NCBI GenBank assembly: GCA_965232015.1
Contig: OZ246946.1
Coordinates: forward strand, 2,170,001 to 2,234,000
DNA length: 64,000 bases
Source: JAJEAO01 sp963667635
Lineage (GTDB): Bacteria; Acidobacteriota; Vicinamibacteria; Marinacidobacterales; Marinacidobacteraceae
Direction of reading: 5' to 3'
In this document: positions 45,787 through 60,386 of the stretch, piece by piece
Position numbering within the stretch: the stretch's first letter is position 1
Layout of the letters: each line of letters starts with the position of its first letter
The notes under the pieces: model-generated
The model's database searches: none
Told to the model about the DNA's origin: nothing
The model's input: the letters and a program-made list of their open reading frames with translations, nothing else
Made by a program: the position numbers and the translations under genes

Positions 45787-46617
45787 CTACGCGGGGCGGC
45801 GAGGGTCGGCCGGATAGGTCCCGAGGATCCGGAACGAACGCGAGAACACCCGGAGCTCCTCGAGCGCCCGCTCGACCGCGGGGTCCTCCGGCTTCCCCTC
45901 GAAGTCGCAGTAGAACCGGGTGGAGGTGAACGAGCCCCCCACCATCGCGCTCTCGAGCTTCAGCAGGTTCACCCCGTTGGTGGCGAACCCGCCGAGCGTC
46001 TTGTAGAGCGCGGCGGGGAGGTTCCGCACCTCGAAGACGATCGTCGTCAGCATCGGCCCGGGGGCCGGCGCCGTCACCTCCTCGGCGGCCATCAGGAGAA
46101 ACCGGGTCGTGTTGTGGGGGGCATCCTCGATGTCGGCCGCGAGGATCTCCAGCCCGTGGAGTTCCCCCGCCAGCGAGGAGGCGATCGCGGCCCGCCGCCG
46201 GTCCCCCCGCCGCGCCACGTCGGCGGCTGCCCCGGCCGTGTCCCGACCCACGACCGCTTCGAGCCCGTGGGCGCGAATCCACTCGCGGCACTGGGCGAGC
46301 GCATGGACGTGGCTGTGGACCGTGACGAGGTCCTCCGGCCGCGCCCCGGGGACGCCGAGGAGCTGGCACCGGATGCGGAGGAAGGTCTCTCCCACGATCC
46401 GGAGACTCGACTTCGGCAGGAGGTGATGGACATCGGCCACCCGGCCCGCCTCGGAGTTGTCCACCGGAATCAGGGCTCTTTCCGCCCTTCCGGTCGCCAC
46501 CGCGTCGAAGACATCCTCGAACGCGACGCGCGGCAGCGGCTCGTATCCGGGCAGGAACTCGCGGCAGGCGAGGTGAGAGAACGACCCCTCCACACCCTGG
46601 AATGCGACTCGCGGCAT
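45787..46617 (-). CDS. pheA: Prephenate dehydratase
   Basis: 276 residues from ATG 46617; a stand-alone dehydratase without a chorismate mutase domain. N-terminal FQGVEGSFSHLACREF, then IPVDNSEAGRVADVHHLL with the substrate-binding residues, and the TRF motif in DAPHNTTRFLL. The C-terminal ACT domain (TTIVFEVRNLPAALYKTLGGFATNGVNLLKLES) binds phenylalanine for feedback inhibition. It makes phenylpyruvate for phenylalanine synthesis. It is divergent from phoB. Confidence 0.93.
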   Translation of the reverse strand: MPRVAFQGVEGSFSHLACREFLPGYEPLPRVAFEDVFDAVATGRAERALIPVDNSEAGRVADVHHLLPKSSLRIVGETFLRIRCQLLGVPGARPEDLVTVHSHVHALAQCREWIRAHGLEAVVGRDTAGAAADVARRGDRRRAAIASSLAGELHGLEILAADIEDAPHNTTRFLLMAAEEVTAPAPGPMLTTIVFEVRNLPAALYKTLGGFATNGVNLLKLESAMVGGSFTSTRFYCDFEGKPEDPAVERALEELRVFSRSFRILGTYPADPRRPA

Positions 46618-46710
46618 GCTGTTCCGGTCCCGGCCGGCGATGCGGGCGCGATGAGCAGCGTCCCGACCCGCTGGTAGAGTTGAAATCCGCTCGAGCTCCA
46701 GATCCCGGCC

Positions 46711-47411
46711 GTGAAGACGATACTCGCCATCGAAGACGATCCGGACATCGTCGAACTCCTGCGGTTCAATCTGGAGCGGGAGTCGTACCGGGTCCGTTCC
46801 GCGCTGACCGGGACCGAAGGGCTCCGCAAGCTCCGCGAAGAGCCGCCCGACCTGCTCATCCTCGACCTGATGCTGCCGGAGATGAGCGGCTTCGAGGTCT
46901 GCCGGACGGTGCGCGCCGACCCCCGTCTCGCGCACCTGCCCGTCATCATGCTGACGGCGCGGGGTGAGGAAGCCGACGTGATCGCCGGCATCGAACTCGG
47001 CGCCGACGACTACGTGCGCAAGCCCTTCAGCCCCCGAGAGTTGACCGCTCGGGTCGGTGCGCTCCTGCGCCGCGCCGCGCGCTCGGTCCGCGCTGTCGAG
47101 GAGGTCTCCCACGAGACGCTGCGCGCGGGAGATCTGGTCATTGATCCGACTTCGCACCGGGTCCATCGGAACGGCAGCGATCTGCCGGTGACCCACCTGG
47201 AGTTCCGGCTGCTCCATTACCTCGCCTCCCATCCGAGGCAGGTCCTTTCCCGACAGGAGATCCTGAATCGGGTCTGGGGCCGGGAGAGGTACATCACCCA
47301 GCGCAGCGTGGACGTGTACATCCGCCGGCTGCGGCAGAAGCTGGATCCGCCCGGGGGGCCGTCCCTGCTCTCCACCGTCCGGGGCGCGGGCTACCGCTTC
47401 GAGCCCCCCGA

Positions 47412-47415
<4 letters not shown>
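46711..47415 (+). CDS. phoB: OmpR/PhoB-type response regulator
   Basis: 234 residues from GTG 46711. Receiver domain with acidic EDDPD pocket, phosphoacceptor Asp52 (LLILDLMLP), Thr in MLTARG and Lys in VRKPFSP. C-terminal winged helix with LTHLEFRLL-type start (VTHLEFRLLHYLASHP), RSVDVYIRRLRQKL recognition helix and GAGYRF wing. PhoB is the closest common type, supported by the adjacent PhoR-like kinase. Its stop overlaps the kinase start (TTGA). Confidence 0.9.
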
Positions 47416-49394
<1,979 letters not shown>

Positions 49395-51243
49395 CGAAAA
49401 GTCCCTCCGCTGGAAGCGGAAGCGCTCTCCGGAGAGCGCGGCCAGCGGGACCAGCCCCCGCGCCGGGGTTTCATCCAGCTCGACGATCAGCCCGAAACGA
49501 CCGGTCTCGGCGATCCGCGCCGCGAAGACATCGCCCAGCCGCCCCCGCAGCCAGCGCGCGATCCGGCGCTCGATCAGCGTCCGCTCCGCTGCTTCGGCGG
49601 CGCGCTCGGTGGCCGAGCAGGTTCGGGCGAGGTCGGCGAGATCCGCCTCCGGGCCGGCGCCGGCGGCGTCGTTCGGGGGCGGATCGAGGGCGCGGTGGAC
49701 CACGAGGTCCGGGTAGCGCCGAATCGGGGAGGTGAAGTGGGTGTAGTCCGGGAGGGCGAGGGCGAAGTGGCCGGACATCCGGGGGGAATACTCGGCGGGC
49801 TTCATCGCCCGCAACATCCGTCGCATCAGGAAGAGAGCCTCCGGTCGCTTCCGGCTGCGGTCGGCGAGCCGGGCGAAGTGGACCGGACGGAGTCCTTCGG
49901 ATGGCGCGCGCAGCCGCTCGCCGAAGGCGCCGAGCAGGTCCTCGAACCGGTGCACCCGCGCCTCGGCGGGGGCGGCGTGGATGCGGTGGAGGGCCGGGGC
50001 GCCGCTGCGGCGGAACCGCTCGGCCACCGCCTGGTTGGCGAGCAGCATGAACTCCTCGACCAGGCGGTGCGCGTCGGTCCGCTCGGCGTAGCGCGCCCAA
50101 GTCAGATTGCCCTGCTCGTCGCATTCGAGGCGCGGCTCGGGGAGATCGAGGTCCACCGCCCCGCGCCGCCGTCGGGCGCGGCCGAGGAGCGCGGCGGCGG
50201 CGCCCATCGTGCGGACGGCGTCGGCGACGGCGCCCCGCTGCACCCCGGACAACAGGCGCGCCCCCTCCGCGTAGGAGAGCCGGGCGGCGCTCGCGATCAC
50301 GGCGCGAACCACCCGCGCCCGGCGAAGCCCGCCGTCGGCGCCGATCTCGAGCTCGACCGAGCGGGTCAGACGGTCCCTTCCCTCGACGAGCGAGCAGATG
50401 CCGGACGAAAGCGCCTCCGGCAGCATCGGCGCCGCCCGCTCGGGGAAATAGACCGAGTTGCCGCGAAGCGCCGCTTCCCGGTCCACCGGGCTTCCCGCGG
50501 GGACGTAGTGGCTCACGTCGGCGATGTGGACCCCGATGCGGTAACCACCTCCGGGGATGCGAACCGCCTCGATGGCGTCATCGTGATCCTTCGCGTCGGC
50601 GGGATCGAGAGTGAGGATGAGCCGGCTGCGGAAGTCCTCGCGACCGGCCAGGTCGTTGGAACGCACCGCAGCCGGCGCGGCCGCCGCCTGGCGGAGCGCG
50701 TCCTCGGGAAACTCGTCCCGGATCCCGTACCGGGAGAGGATCGCCTTCAGCTCAGCCGACGGGTCGGTGGCGGCGCCGAAGACGGCTTCCACCTCGCCGA
50801 GGGCGGGACGGTGCGGTGAGGGGAAACGACGGATCCGAACGCTGACCAGATCGCCCGGCCTCCCCCTGCCCGAACGGCCAGGCGCGAGGCGCAGCTCCCG
50901 CGACCACTGGCGGTCCCAGACGACGATGGTCCGCTCCCGGGTGAGCTGTCCCACGACCAGATGCGCGCCGCGATCGAGAACGCGGACCACCTCGCCCTCG
51001 AGCCGTCCGCGCCGCGACCGGAAGCGGACCTCCGCCTCCACCACGTCTCCGGGGAGCGCGCCCCCGAGCCGGGATCGGGTGATGTGCAGATCTTCGCCGG
51101 CATCAGCCATCCCGGCCGCCGGGACGATCCAGCCGTCGCCGGTGCGGCCTCCGGTGAAGCGCCCCCGGACGAGGCGAGTCGCGGTCGGGATCCGCCGCTC
51201 GACGCCGCGGGATCGCTTGCGCCCGGGACGGGGCACGGACTGC

Positions 51244-51249
51244 TAGAAT
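51244..51249 (+). promoter_or_regulatory. Probable -10 element of the tRNA-Leu(CAG) gene
   Basis: TAGAAT, preceded by TGC (extended -10 style), ends 14 bases before the tRNA. The same GCTAGAAT word occurs 5' of rpmE at 58912-58919. Confidence 0.5.
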
Positions 51250-51263
51250 TCGCGGTCCCGCGC

Positions 51264-51350
51264 GCCGAAGTGGCGGAACGGCAGACGCGCTGCGTTCAGG
51301 GCGCAGTACTCCTTGCGAGTGTCAGGGTTCAAATCCCTGCTTCGGCACCA
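51264..51350 (+). tRNA. tRNA-Leu (anticodon CAG)
   Basis: An 87-nt class II tRNA with encoded CCA. Acceptor stem GCCGAAG/CTTCGGC, anticodon stem CTGCG/CGCAG with loop TTCAGGG (anticodon CAG), a long variable arm, and T loop in GGGTTCAAATCCC. It reads CUG codons. Confidence 0.95.
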
Positions 51351-51397
51351 GCGCTGGCGCGCCGGCAAGAGACTGGAGTCCGGCGCTCCGAAGGCAA
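51351..51397. repeat. Single hairpin repeat directly after the tRNA
   Basis: GGCGCGCCGGCA, then GACTGGAGTC with flanking CCGGCGCTCC, abut the tRNA 3' end. It is the same family as the array at 7785-8016 and runs up to the stop codon of the M20 gene on the other strand. Confidence 0.75.
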
Positions 51398-52998
51398 TCA
51401 GTCGGGAGATCCCTCTTCGCGCACCGTCGGGTACTCGATGCCGAGCTGCTCCAGGTAGCTGTCGTAGCGGTCCGGGTCGTAGTAGAAGGGCCGCAGCGCA
51501 TCCCGGAAGCTGTCCATCCGCTCCTGGTTCAGGTGGATCGCCGGCGGGTCGTCGGGACCGATGAGCGGGGTGTACTGATGGTCCTTCGTCTGTTCGGCGA
51601 AGTACTCCTTCGCCGCCGGCACCAGCTCCCGATCGAGAAACAGGTCCATCAGGGTCATCGCGATGACCCGCGCCCCAGCGGTCGCCCCCTTGTGGGCGAT
51701 CGGCGTCGCCATCGCGACCGCGTTCGCCCAGTGGTGTCCGGGCCCGCCCGGGATGTTCGAGGGGAAGCGCAGGGTCACGGTGGGGACGGCCCACGAGATG
51801 TCGCCGATGTCATCCGAACCGCCACCCAGCCGCGGCTCTCGCGCCGGGCCCCGCAGCTCGCCCAGCTCGGTCGCCAGACCTCGCTCGTCCACGCCCAGCT
51901 CGCGCTGGAGGCCGCGCGCGAGCGTCTGATCCGCCTCGCTCCACTCGGGGAGACCGACCCGCTCGATGTTGGCCCACACCGCCTCCGCCACCGGCTTGTT
52001 GAAGTGCCGGGGGTAGGCGTGTCCCAGGATCATCCAGGAGACCTCGGTGGAGGTCATGGCCGCCGCTCCCTCGGCCATCGTGTTGCCGAACTCGAACAAC
52101 TGCTGCATCCCGGGCTGGTCGAGTTCGCGGAAGAAATACCAGACCGACGCGAGCTGCGGGACCACGTTCGGCTGATCGCCGCCGTTCGTGATGACGTAGT
52201 GCGACCGGTGCGGCAGGCGGAGGTGCTCCCGCTTGTAGTTCCACGCGGTGTTCATGATCTCGACCGCGTCGAGCGCGCTGCGGCCCCGCCACGGCGCCCC
52301 CGCGGAATGCGCCGATTCGCCCACGAAGGTGTACTCGACGGAGACCAGGCCGTTCCCTCCGCCCTGACCCCAGCTCACGCCGAAGTTCGAGGACACGTGG
52401 GTGAACACGCACACATCCACATCCTCGAAGTACCCGTCGCGCACGAACCACGCCTTGGTGCCGAGCAGCTCCTCGGCGACCCCGGGCCAGATCACGATCG
52501 TCCCCGGGATGTCGTCCCGCTCCATGATCTCCTTGCGGCGAGGGCGCCGGCGATGATGACCGCCTGCCCCGAGTTGTGGCCCTCGCCGTGGCCCGGAGCT
52601 CCCTCGACCAGGGGATCGTGGTAGGCGACCGCCGGCTTCTGGGAGGCCTTGGGAATCCCGTCAATGTCGCTGCCGAGCGCGATCACCGGAGATCCCTCGC
52701 CCCAGCGCGCCATCCATGCGGTGGGAATGCCGGAGATCCCCTCTTCGACCTCGAATCCGTTCTCGCGCAGGATCCCGATGAGGTACCGGGAGGTCTGGAA
52801 CTCCTGAAAGCCCAGCTCTCCGAAGCTGAACACCGAGTCCACCATGACCTGAACCAGCTTGGCGCGCTCGGCGGCGCCCTGGTCGGCCACGCCGCGCAGG
52901 CGTTCCAGATCCTGCGCCCCGGCCGCCGATGCGGCGAGCACCGCAACGACCACCGCCGTCGGAACAAGCCGGTTTCCCGATCCGAGTCGCTGTCTCAT
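51398..52998 (-). pseudogene. M20 family amidohydrolase (AbgB/IAA-amino-acid hydrolase-like), frameshifted
   Basis: The start ATG 52998 has an AGGAGA ribosome site, and a signal peptide ends near AAGAQD. The first ~155 codons carry metal-site motifs (ALGSDIDGIP, GHGEGHNSG). The frame is lost at about 52531-52537, just after AVIIAGALAA; one base restores the frame into KEIMERDDIPGTIVIWPGVAEE and ~370 further residues with GGSDDIGDISWAVPT and GGPGHHWANAVA. Together they give a full-length (~535-residue) enzyme of the p-aminobenzoyl-glutamate/aminoacyl amide hydrolase type. A single missing base means recent loss or a sequencing error. All metal ligands appear to be intact. Confidence 0.8.
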
Positions 52999-53157
52999 GG
53001 CTCTCCTGGCGCGGTCGCCCACCGGTCCTGCCCCCTCGCAGCCCCCGGAAAACCGGGCCGCGCGATTCTATCCGCCGCCCCGGAGATAAGATCGGCGTTT
53101 CGGGCCGGTTGGCTCCGCCGCTGTCGCGGCGTCGCGGAGCAAACCGTACACGGCGCT

Positions 53158-53242
53158 GCGGAAGTGGCGGAACTGGCAGACGCGCCGGATTTAGGATCCG
53201 GTGGGGCGACCCGTGGGGGTTCGAGTCCCCCCTTTCGCACCA
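53158..53242 (+). tRNA. tRNA-Leu (anticodon UAG)
   Basis: An 85-nt class II tRNA with encoded CCA. Acceptor stem GCGGAAG/CTTTCGC (one G-T pair), anticodon stem CCGGA/TCCGG with loop TTTAGGA (anticodon TAG in DNA), variable arm, and T loop in GGGTTCGAGTCCC. It reads CUA and wobble CUN codons. Confidence 0.95.
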
Positions 53243-53309
53243 GCCCGAGCCGAACCATTCCCTTTCCGTCCGCCCCAGCCGTCAGGGGCCATCCGACTCT
53301 CGGGTTTCC

Positions 53310-54641
53310 ATGAGCGCCGTATCAGCATCCACGACCCCGACCGCCTCCGGTTCCTCGACCCGTCGGGCGGCCGACAGCGGGATTCCGGGCCTTCGATACG
53401 AGCTGCAGGAGAACGGACAGGCCGCCCGCCAGCTCCGGATCACGATCCCGGCCGCACCGCTCGAAGAGAGGGTGCAGGCGGAACTGCGCCGGATCCGGCG
53501 AGCGGTCCGGATGCCGGGTTTTCGTCGGGGCAAGGCGCCGAAGGCGAGGATCGAAGCGAGTTACGGTGAGGAGGCCCTCAAGGAGATCGCCTGGCGCCTG
53601 ATCGGGCGGGCGACCCGCCACGCCCTCCTCGAACTCGGCATCAACCCGCTCGAGTCCCCCAGGGTGCCGGACGAACTCGCCCCGGGACGGGGCGACCCGC
53701 TCGACGCGACGGTCGCCTTCGAGGTCTGGCCGGACATCGGAAAGGTCGAGCTGGACGAAATCAAGGTCGAACGCGTCCCGATTCCGGTGGGCGAGGAGCA
53801 GATCCTCGCGACGCTGGAGAAGATCCGGGAAGAGCGGGCGCCGCTGGAAGAGGTTCGAGGTCGGGGTGCGCGGGACGGCGACGTAGTCATCGGCGACGTC
53901 GAGGAGACCGATCCCGCTGATCCGTCGAAGGCGCCCACCCGACGCGAGGATGTCGGGTTCCAGGTGGGGAAGTCGCCGGCCATGGGTCCGCTGAGCGAGG
54001 CCTTCCAGGGGAAGCGGCCCGGCGACACGGCGGAGGCCACGGTGGACGGCGCCGGCGGGAACATGCGGATCCGCTACACCATGAAGGAGATCCGGAAGCG
54101 GAAGCTGCCGCCGGTCGACGACGAGCTCGCCCGCGCCGTAGGTGCGAGATCGCTCCTCGCTCTCCGCGGCACGGTTCGCGACCGCCTCCGAACGCAGGCG
54201 CGGGAACAGGAGGAGATGCGCTTCCATGACGATGTGGTCGAGGCAGTCCTCAAGCGGAACCCGGTGGACCCTCCCGGAGCCCTGGTCCGGGATGAGCTCC
54301 GGTCCGAGGTCTCGAAGGCGGTCTCCGCCTACCAGGCCGGGGGCATGGAAGAGAAACAGGCCGAGGAGACAGTCAAGCCGATGGTCCCGCAGCTCACGGT
54401 GGCCTGCGAGCGACGGGTCCGGTTGAGCATCCTCCTCGACGCGCTGGCGAAGCAGCAGGGCATCGAGCCGCCGGAGGGCGCCGTCGCGAAGCGGATCGCG
54501 GAGCTGGCGGAACGGAGCGGCAAGTCGGTGGCGGCCGTGAGAGCCTCTCTGGAGTCCAGGGGGGAACTCGCCCATCTCCACGTCGTCGAGGTCCGCAAGG
54601 CGGCGCTCGACTTCCTGCTCGAACAGGCCGCCGCCTCCTGA
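53310..54641 (+). CDS. tig: Trigger factor
   Basis: 443 residues from ATG 53310. The ribosome-binding N-terminal domain has the signature MPGFRRGKAPKARIE. The central FKBP-like prolyl isomerase domain spans about 175-255 (DGDVVIGDVEE, FQVGKSPAMGPLSEAFQGKRPGD), and a long helical C-terminal chaperone domain follows. An extra ~28-residue Ser/Thr-rich start precedes the usual YELQENG opening. It folds nascent chains at the ribosome exit. It heads the tig-clpP-clpX order common in bacteria. Confidence 0.92.
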   Translation: MSAVSASTTPTASGSSTRRAADSGIPGLRYELQENGQAARQLRITIPAAPLEERVQAELRRIRRAVRMPGFRRGKAPKARIEASYGEEALKEIAWRLIGRATRHALLELGINPLESPRVPDELAPGRGDPLDATVAFEVWPDIGKVELDEIKVERVPIPVGEEQILATLEKIREERAPLEEVRGRGARDGDVVIGDVEETDPADPSKAPTRREDVGFQVGKSPAMGPLSEAFQGKRPGDTAEATVDGAGGNMRIRYTMKEIRKRKLPPVDDELARAVGARSLLALRGTVRDRLRTQAREQEEMRFHDDVVEAVLKRNPVDPPGALVRDELRSEVSKAVSAYQAGGMEEKQAEETVKPMVPQLTVACERRVRLSILLDALAKQQGIEPPEGAVAKRIAELAERSGKSVAAVRASLESRGELAHLHVVEVRKAALDFLLEQAAAS

Positions 54642-54663
54642 CCCACCGAACGAGACTTCCACG

Positions 54664-55287
54664 ATGACCGACGATCACACCCAGACTCCATCCATCCAGG
54701 CCTACACCCCGATCCCGATCGTGGTGGAGCAGACCGGGCGTGGCGAGCGCGCCTACGACATCTACTCGCGTCTCCTGCGCGACAACATCGTCTTCATCGG
54801 CCAGCCGATCACCGAGGCGCTCGCCAACATGGTGGTGGCGCAGCTCCTCTTTCTCGAATCGGAGGATCCGGAGAAAGAGATCTCCCTCTACATCAATTCG
54901 CCGGGCGGGGCGGTGAGCGCCGGGCTCGCGATCTACGACACCCTCCAGTTCATCCGTCCCGACGTGATCACCTACTGCCTCGGGCAGGCCTCCAGCATGG
55001 CCGCGGTCCTGCTCGCGGCGGGGACGCCGGGGAAACGGCACGCGCTGCCCAACGCGACCGTGATGATCCACCAGCCGCTCGGTGGCGTGGAGGGTCAGGC
55101 GACGGACATTCAGATCCGCGCCAACGAGATCCTGCGGGTGCGCGCCCAGCTCGTCGGAATCCTCTCGCGACACACGAGTCGGCCGGAGGCGGAGATCGCC
55201 CGCGACATCGAGCGGGACCGGTACATGACCGCCGCCGAGGCGTGCGACTACGGACTGGTGGACACGATCATCGAGAGCCGCGGATGA
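54664..55287 (+). CDS. clpP: ATP-dependent Clp protease proteolytic subunit
   Basis: 207 residues. The catalytic triad is visible: Ser111 (GQASSMAA), His136 (MIHQPLGG) and Asp185 (ERDRYMTAAEA). The substrate-chamber segments YINSPGGAVSAGLAIYD and the handle region are standard. It forms the tetradecameric peptidase used with ClpX, encoded next. It starts 22 bases after tig. Confidence 0.95.
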   Translation: MTDDHTQTPSIQAYTPIPIVVEQTGRGERAYDIYSRLLRDNIVFIGQPITEALANMVVAQLLFLESEDPEKEISLYINSPGGAVSAGLAIYDTLQFIRPDVITYCLGQASSMAAVLLAAGTPGKRHALPNATVMIHQPLGGVEGQATDIQIRANEILRVRAQLVGILSRHTSRPEAEIARDIERDRYMTAAEACDYGLVDTIIESRG

Positions 55288-55459
55288 GCGCCTCGCCCGC
55301 CTCCATGACTCGGAACCTGACGCCCAGCCTCCGCGGCGCCGATGCCGCGGGGGGCGAGCTGGCTACAATTTCATTCCGGCCCGCCGGATCGGCCCCGACG
55401 ATCGGCCCAACCGCGATCAGCCCGACAGGTACGCCCCGCGGATCCGGCGCCAACCGACG

Positions 55460-56782
<1,323 letters not shown>

Positions 56783-56818
56783 CCTCCCGGCGGGCCTTCG
56801 CGCTCACCCCGAAACCCC

Positions 56819-57522
56819 ATGCCCCACGGGTCCTTCGCCTCGACCGGAACCCCCGTCCGTCGCAAGCAGCGCCGGCCCACCCGCGCACGGCCCGAGGCGC
56901 CCCCGCGTCCGGGAGCGACCGATCCGGTCGCGTTCCTCGGCAGCGCCTCCCGCGCCGACAGCTTCCCGCCTCCCACGGTCCCCGAAATCAGCTTCGTGGG
57001 GCGTTCCAATGTCGGAAAGTCGAGCCTGCTGAATCGGCTGGCGGGCCGGCGCGGGCTCGCCCGTGTCTCGAAGGCGCCCGGCAGAACCCGCATGGTGAAC
57101 TTCTTCCAGATCGGAGACACGCACCGCTTCGTGGACCTGCCCGGCTACGGCTACGCCCGGGTTCCGCGGGCGGTGCGCGCGACCTGGGAAGGCGTGATCC
57201 TCGCCTACCTCACCGGACGGGAGTGCCTGGTGCTGAACCTACTGCTCGTGGACCCGCGCCGTGACCCGCTCGCCAGCGACCGTGAGGCGTTCGAGCTGCT
57301 GAAGAGCAGCGGCCGCCCGGTGGCGGTCGTCGCGACGAAGGCCGACCGGATGAAGCGCGGGGAGGCGCTCCGGCGGATCCGGATGCTCGAGGACGCCTAC
57401 GGGGAGGGCGGCGAGGTCCCGGTGGTCGCCTGCTCGATTCGGCCGCCGAAACAGAACCCGTTGAAGGGAGCGCGCTCGGGAATCCCCCGGGTGCGCCAGC
57501 TCATCGCCGCGAGCGTGCGGGA

Positions 57523-57532
<10 letters not shown>
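56819..57532 (+). CDS. engB: Ribosome biogenesis GTPase YsxC/EngB
   Basis: 237 residues. GTPase motifs: G1 GRSNVGKSSLLN, G2 region KAPGRTRMVNFF, G3 DLPGYGYA and G4 TKADRM. About 50 basic, Pro-rich residues precede the domain, longer than usual. It is needed for large ribosomal subunit assembly. Its end overlaps the rho start by 10 bases. Confidence 0.92.
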
Positions 57533-58881
<1,349 letters not shown>

Positions 58882-58929
58882 TCCTGCCCCTTCCGACAGG
58901 ACCCGGCGGCGGCTAGAATGCGCGGTTCC

Positions 58930-59166
58930 ATGCGCTCCGGCATCCATCCCGCGTACCAGGAGATCCAGGTCACCTGCGCCTGCGGCACATCGTTCGTCAC
59001 CCGTTCCACCCGCAAGGACGATCTCCGTCTCGAGATCTGCTCCCAGTGCCACCCGTTCTTCACCGGGAAACAGCGAATCGTGGACTCCGCCGGGCGCGTC
59101 GAGCGGTTCCGCCGGAAGTACGGCGAAGTGACGTCGCGGCGGGCGGCGCGCACCGCGGCCGGTTAG
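58930..59166 (+). CDS. rpmE: 50S ribosomal protein L31
   Basis: 78 residues from ATG 58930, matching the standard IHPxY opening; ATG 58918 overlaps the TAGAAT promoter-like word and is less likely. Zinc-type L31 with CACG and CSQCHPFFTGKQ Cys motifs and the conserved GKQRIVDSAGRVERFRRKY end. It lies between rho and prfA. Confidence 0.93.
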   Translation: MRSGIHPAYQEIQVTCACGTSFVTRSTRKDDLRLEICSQCHPFFTGKQRIVDSAGRVERFRRKYGEVTSRRAARTAAG

Positions 59167-59259
59167 CGACTTCCGTTCTCCGGCTCTCCCGCGCCCCGAG
59201 CGCGGCCGCCATCACTCCATCGGGCCCGCCGGTCCGCGGCGCCCCAGCTCCCGCTTCCG

Positions 59260-60366
59260 ATGAGCAGCAAACCCTCGCCCGCACCCGCCGCCTCGTGGAT
59301 GGAGCGGTCGCTCGACGCTGCCGAGGAGCGCTACCGCAACGTGTCGGCGCTGCTCGGAACGCCGGACGTCGTCTCCAACCCCAGGCGACTCCGCCGCCTG
59401 TCGAAGACGCACGCGGAACTCGCGCCACTGGTCGAGGCCGCGGCCCGCCGCCGTCACCTCAAAGAACAGTTGCAGGAAGCTCGGGAACTCGCGTCGGATG
59501 CCGACCCCGATCTCCGCGAGCTCGCCGCCGAGGAGGCCACCGAGGCGCGGGCCGGGCTCGAGGAAGTCGAGGCCGATCTGTGGCGGCTGTTGCTTCCCAG
59601 GGATCCCGACGATGACCGCAACGTGCTGCTCGAGGTGCGGGCCGGAACCGGCGGAGACGAAGCGGGGCTCTTCGCGCGCGAGGTGTTCCGGATGTACCAG
59701 CAGTACGGGAAGTCGCGCGGCTACCGGGTGGATGTGGTCTCGGCCCATGAGACGCCGGTGGGCGGCCTGAAGGAGATCGTCGCGGTGATCGAAGGCCGCG
59801 GGGCCTTCAGCCGCCTGAAGTTCGAGAGTGGAGTGCACCGGGTGCAGCGGGTCCCCGCCACCGAGGCGTCGGGGCGGATCCACACCTCGGCGGTCACGGT
59901 GGCGGTGCTTCCCGAGGCCGAGGACGTCGAAGTGCGCGTGGAGCCGAAGGACCTCCGGGTGGACACGTTCTGCTCCTCGGGCCCGGGCGGCCAGTCGGTC
60001 AACACGACATACTCGGCCGTCCGCATCACGCACCTGCCCACCGGGCTGGTGGTGAGCTGCCAGGACGAGAAGTCGCAGATCAAGAACCGGGCGAAGGCGC
60101 TGCGCGTGCTGAAGTCCCGGCTGCTGGACCTCGCCCGCCAGGAGGAGCAGGACCGCGTCGCCGCCGCCCGCCGGGGACAGGTGGGCCGGGGCGATCGGAG
60201 CGAGAAGATCCGGACCTACAACTTCAAGGAGAACCGGATCACCGACCACCGGATCGCGCTGACGCTCCACTCGCTGCCCGCGGTGCTCGCGGGCGAGCTG
60301 GACCCGCTGATCGAGCCACTCCAGGCGAACGAGCAGACCGAGCGGCTCGCCGCGCTGGAGCTCTGA
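59260..60366 (+). CDS. prfA: Peptide chain release factor 1
   Basis: 368 residues. The anticodon-like PAT tripeptide (RVPATEASGRIHTS) identifies RF1 (UAA/UAG). The catalytic GGQ is in SSGPGGQSVNTTYSAVRITH. The helical N-terminal domain is present in full. It releases the finished chain at stop codons; its Gln is methylated by PrmC, encoded next. Confidence 0.95.
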   Translation: MSSKPSPAPAASWMERSLDAAEERYRNVSALLGTPDVVSNPRRLRRLSKTHAELAPLVEAAARRRHLKEQLQEARELASDADPDLRELAAEEATEARAGLEEVEADLWRLLLPRDPDDDRNVLLEVRAGTGGDEAGLFAREVFRMYQQYGKSRGYRVDVVSAHETPVGGLKEIVAVIEGRGAFSRLKFESGVHRVQRVPATEASGRIHTSAVTVAVLPEAEDVEVRVEPKDLRVDTFCSSGPGGQSVNTTYSAVRITHLPTGLVVSCQDEKSQIKNRAKALRVLKSRLLDLARQEEQDRVAAARRGQVGRGDRSEKIRTYNFKENRITDHRIALTLHSLPAVLAGELDPLIEPLQANEQTERLAALEL

Positions 60367-60386
60367 CCCGGGGGGCGGCCTCCCGT

